Of a DNA stretch of 7,517 bases, positions 5,120-7,517 are shown piece by piece. Position 1 is the stretch's first letter. Each line of letters opens with the position of its first letter. Both the position numbers and the translations under genes were made by a program. The DNA lies in NCBI GenBank assembly GCA_021820785.1, contig JAKADE010000125.1:1-7517 (forward strand), written 5' to 3'. The DNA comes from Pseudomonadota bacterium. GTDB taxonomy: Bacteria; Pseudomonadota; Gammaproteobacteria; Steroidobacterales; Steroidobacteraceae. Under the pieces are notes generated by a model. It made no database searches. It worked only from the letters and a program-made list of their open reading frames with translations, and was not told where the DNA came from.

Positions 5120-5165
5120 ATTTTTTGCAGCCACCCCAGGGGCCGGGCCCCATGACCCGATGCGC

Positions 5166-5171
5166 TAAGCT
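5166..5171 (+). promoter_or_regulatory. -10-like TAAGCT before the second sulfotransferase-like gene
   Basis: TAAGCT lies seven bases before the ATG at 5179, the same short distance seen at the antitoxin gene, so this gene may also be leaderless. There is no good -35 hexamer. The alternative ATG at 5152 has an AGGGG nine bases upstream, but that site lies within a GGGGCC-G-GGCCCC inverted repeat (5139-5151) that could hide it. Confidence 0.3.
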
Positions 5172-5178
5172 GCGGCCC

Positions 5179-6219
5179 ATGCCCGCACACGACCACCCCT
5201 CTGGAACGCCCCCTGCCGTCCGCACCCACCTCGGCGTCGAGGAGCTCCGCCGCACGCCCGCCTGGTTGCCGTTCGAGCCGCTCGCGGGGAATGTTCTGCG
5301 GCTGGTGCAGCTCACCGAGCCGCAGTACCGGTCCGCGAGCTTTCTCGATGCGCGGATCCTGCAGCTGCACACGCCCGAAGCGCGCTGCGCCAGCGCCACG
5401 CTCGCCGCCGCGGCAGAGGAACTCGCGCCCGAGGCGCACTTCCTGTTCCACATCGGGCACGTCGGCTCGACCCTGCTCGCACGGCTCGTGGGCGAACATC
5501 CGGCGATGTTCGCCCTGCGCGAACCCGCGCTGCTGCGCACCGCAGCCGTCCCGGCCGGCGCTCACGGCAGCGGACTGACCCTCACTCAACAGGTCGCACT
5601 GCTCTCGCGCACCTGGCGAGCCGAACAACGGGCGCTGATCAAGACCACGAGCTTCGTCAACGAAATCTCCACGCCACTGCTGGAGTGCGCGCCGCAGGGG
5701 CGCGCGCTGCTGCTCTTCACGAGCGCACCGGTCTATCTGCGCGCCATTCTCGCCGGCGCGAACTCCCGGACCGAGATCCGCGCGATGGCACCCGCGCGCC
5801 TCGCACGGCTCACGCACCGTCTGGGGCGCGCGCTACCGCCGCCGCACCGCGAAGGCGAGTGGATCGCCATGAGCTGGCTGTGTGAGATGACGGCGCTCGG
5901 GGAGACTGCCCAGCGCTGCCCGACGCGGGTGCAGTGGATGGATTTCGACCGATTCCTGCTCGAGCCCGCTGCAGGGCTCAACCGTGTCCTGAACCTGTTC
6001 GGCATTGCGGCGTCGCGGGAGTGGATCGATGCCGTGCTCGCCGGTCCGCTGATGCACCGGTATTCCAAGGCGCCGGAACACGCCTACGACCCGCAACTTC
6101 GTCTCGCGGTCCTGGCGCAGGCCGAGCGCGAGCACGGACCGGAGATCCACGCTGGACTCGCGTGGCTCGCCGGGCTGCCTCGGGCGCACCCGCTCGTGAC
6201 ATCCGCACTGTCACGGTAA
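5179..6219 (+). CDS. Sulfotransferase-like P-loop protein (divergent)
   Basis: A 346-residue protein with no signal peptide and no TPRs. HFLFHIGHVGSTLLARLVGEHP (residues 87-108) matches the PAPS-binding loop of sulfotransferases in outline (G-x-x-x-S-T-L-L-x-x-L-x-x-x-H-P), and ALIKTTSFVNE (152-162) takes the place of the usual D-K-x-P motif. EPALLR (115-120) corresponds to the conserved segment after the loop. A later F-D-R-F-L-L-E-P (256-263) followed by a helix and a small hydrophobic patch resembles the 'Y-E-D-L-x-x-x-P' region of the fold. The Arg normally in the loop (R-S-G-S/T-T) is missing, replaced by H-V-G-S, and the R-x8-S 3'-phosphate motif is not recognisable (FTSAPVYLRAIL instead). 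It is therefore fold-related but may use a different donor or be non-catalytic. Start choice is uncertain; ATG 5152 would add nine residues. It diverges from the protease gene and converges with the TonB receptor gene. Confidence 0.7.
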   Translation: MPAHDHPSGTPPAVRTHLGVEELRRTPAWLPFEPLAGNVLRLVQLTEPQYRSASFLDARILQLHTPEARCASATLAAAAEELAPEAHFLFHIGHVGSTLLARLVGEHPAMFALREPALLRTAAVPAGAHGSGLTLTQQVALLSRTWRAEQRALIKTTSFVNEISTPLLECAPQGRALLLFTSAPVYLRAILAGANSRTEIRAMAPARLARLTHRLGRALPPPHREGEWIAMSWLCEMTALGETAQRCPTRVQWMDFDRFLLEPAAGLNRVLNLFGIAASREWIDAVLAGPLMHRYSKAPEHAYDPQLRLAVLAQAEREHGPEIHAGLAWLAGLPRAHPLVTSALSR

Positions 6220-6245
6220 CTGCCGCACGCGCCGCGCGCAGGCAT

Positions 6246-6279
6246 AAAAAAAGGCGGCGGACCGAAACGGTCCGCCGCC
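6246..6279 (-). terminator. Intrinsic terminator of the TonB receptor gene
   Basis: On the minus strand a perfect 12-bp GC-rich stem (6253-6264 paired with 6268-6279, loop TTT) is followed by seven T residues (6246-6252). It lies 24 bases after the receptor stop codon. On the plus strand the A tract precedes the stem, so it should end the minus-strand transcript most efficiently. Confidence 0.95.
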
Positions 6280-6302
6280 CCATTCAAGGCCAGCGCTCTG
6301 GA

Positions 6303-7517
6303 TCAGAACTTGGCCGTCACCTCGGCGAAGATGTAACGACCCAGCGAGTCGTACATCTGCGGGAAGGTGTTGCCGTTGCCCACCACGCCGGGCAGGTTCG
6401 ACAGACCGACCAGCGGCGGCTGCTTATCCAGAAGGTTGTTCACACCCAGCCGCACCGTCAACCCGTGCACGACCGGCATGGCCGCGGTCAGGTCGAAGTA
6501 GCTGTACGAGCCGATGTGCGCATCCGTGCTCGAGATGCCGCCATTGGCGATCGTCGCACCGCTGTGCAGAGCCCCCAGCGCCGGGTTCGGGCTGAGCGCA
6601 TCCAGCGTGACGGCCGAGTAGTAACGCCAGGCCAGCGTCGCCTGCAGGCCGTGCCACGGCGTGAGCCAGGTCGCGGTGAAGCGATGCCGCCACTTCGAAA
6701 CCGGCTCGCCGCACACCGGGCCGTAGTAGCCGGCGCAGTCATACTGCGTCGACTTCAGGGCCGCGATGGCACGCTGATAGAACGCACCGATGTATGTGCC
6801 GGTCATGGCCAACGACATCCGGCCGTAGCCGTCCAGACCGAAGTTGTAATGGACGTCGACGTCCATACCCTTCTCGTTGAGCAGGCCGACGTTCTGCTGC
6901 GTATCGAACACGTACCCGCTCTGACCCCAGAGCGTGCCGGTGGGCGAGCGGTGGATCTCGCTGCAGAGCACGCCTGCGGAGAGACACTCCTTCAGGATCG
7001 TGTTGCCACCGAGCGCCTCGATGACGTTCTCGATCTTGATGTCGTAGTAGTCCAGGTTGACACTGAGGCCCGGGACGTACGACGGTGTCCAGCCGATGCC
7101 GAACGAGCTCGTGAGCGCGGTTTCCGGCTGCAGGTTCGGGTTACCGCCCAGCAGGCCGTTGTACTGCGACGCAGCCGCCGGGAGGATGTTGCCGTACTGC
7201 GCGGCCGTGACGCCCGTGAGCTCGCACTGCGCGAGCGTGGCCGACGGGTTCGCGCCCGCGCACGGATCCGTCGTGCCATCGAGCGCGACCGTCTGCGGGC
7301 TGTACAGTTCGCCGACGTTCGGTGCGCGCACCGCGCGGTCGAAGCTGGCGCGCACGCGGTAGTCGTGCGACGGCTTCCAGGCCGCACTGAGTCCGTACGT
7401 GTTGGTGGACACGCCGGTCCCGTTGGAGCCGTTGAACGGCGAGTAGGCCGAGTAACGGTACGACCCGTCGATGGCCAGGCTCTTGGCAAACGGCTTGTCC
7501 TGGATCAGGAGATCGGA
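6303..7517 (-). CDS. TonB-dependent receptor, C-terminal barrel part (5' end outside window)
   Basis: The reading frame is open to the right edge of the window and gives the last 404 residues of an outer-membrane receptor; the plug domain is not in view. The barrel shows RASFDRAVRAPNVGELYSPQ, a hallmark of this family, then DPCAGANPSATLAQCELTG with a probable loop disulfide, NPNLQPETALTSSFGIGWTP, VSKWRHRFTATWLTP, LTVRLGVNNLLDKQPPL and the C-terminal strand YIFAEVTAKF ending in Phe. These are typical of Proteobacterial TonB-dependent transporters with large Asn/Gly/Cys loops, which use the proton-motive force passed by TonB-ExbBD to import large nutrients such as siderophores, glycans or peptides. 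The ligand cannot be told from this half. It converges with the second sulfotransferase-like gene and ends at a strong terminator. An internal GTG at 7412 is not the true start. Confidence 0.95.
   Translation of the reverse strand, partial: SDLLIQDKPFAKSLAIDGSYRYSAYSPFNGSNGTGVSTNTYGLSAAWKPSHDYRVRASFDRAVRAPNVGELYSPQTVALDGTTDPCAGANPSATLAQCELTGVTAAQYGNILPAAASQYNGLLGGNPNLQPETALTSSFGIGWTPSYVPGLSVNLDYYDIKIENVIEALGGNTILKECLSAGVLCSEIHRSPTGTLWGQSGYVFDTQQNVGLLNEKGMDVDVHYNFGLDGYGRMSLAMTGTYIGAFYQRAIAALKSTQYDCAGYYGPVCGEPVSKWRHRFTATWLTPWHGLQATLAWRYYSAVTLDALSPNPALGALHSGATIANGGISSTDAHIGSYSYFDLTAAMPVVHGLTVRLGVNNLLDKQPPLVGLSNLPGVVGNGNTFPQMYDSLGRYIFAEVTAKF

Noticed and set aside
5092..5817. A 241-codon minus-strand frame
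   Set aside because: It is antisense to the second sulfotransferase-like gene and has compositional features of a shadow frame only.
1..7517. CRISPR array, tRNA, rRNA or insertion sequence
   Set aside because: No spaced direct repeats, cloverleaf-like sequence, rRNA segments, transposase motifs or terminal inverted repeats were seen. The only sizeable repeat is the lipoprotein duplication.

Overview
This 7.5 kb window is high-GC chromosomal DNA from what looks like a Gram-negative proteobacterium. The evidence is an outer-membrane beta-barrel protein, a TonB-dependent receptor, two lipobox lipoproteins, AGGAG-type ribosome binding sites and a classic intrinsic terminator. The mix of a TonB receptor with sulfotransferase-fold proteins is common in environmental Gammaproteobacteria of the Xanthomonadales/Nevskiales/Steroidobacter type, but that placement is an inference and nothing in the window fixes the taxon.

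Left edge (1-375, minus strand): the end of a type II toxin-antitoxin module. It holds a complete Phd/YefM-type antitoxin and, cut by the window edge, the N-terminus of a PIN-domain (VapC-like) toxin. The position that normally carries the first catalytic Asp of the toxin reads Val. A 403-base gene-free stretch follows (376-778), containing a 16-base inverted repeat over a -10-like hexamer and a strong hairpin in the leader of the next gene.

Left centre (779-3004, plus strand): a small outer-membrane beta-barrel protein, then 75 bp later a TPR-sulfotransferase. Centre (3025-5055, minus strand): convergent with the sulfotransferase, a co-directional set that reads, in transcription order, a secreted aspartic protease with two DTG motifs in one chain and then two tandem paralogous lipoproteins of exactly 138 residues each with an identical CSSGGACSGN tail. 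Right (5179-6219, plus strand): a second, divergent sulfotransferase-like protein, transcribed away from the protease. Far right (6303-7517, minus strand): the C-terminal part of a TonB-dependent receptor, ending at a strong U-tract terminator.

Apart from the toxin-antitoxin module, all proteins with a visible export signal belong to the cell envelope (an outer-membrane barrel, a TonB receptor, two lipoproteins and an exported protease), and the other two are sulfotransferase-fold enzymes. A working hypothesis is an envelope or secreted-product locus in which a compound or protein is sulfated, processed by the unusual protease and handled at the cell surface by the lipoproteins and receptor. 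Only the co-localisation is seen; the functional link is inferred. The twin lipoproteins and the two-DTG protease are the least ordinary parts.
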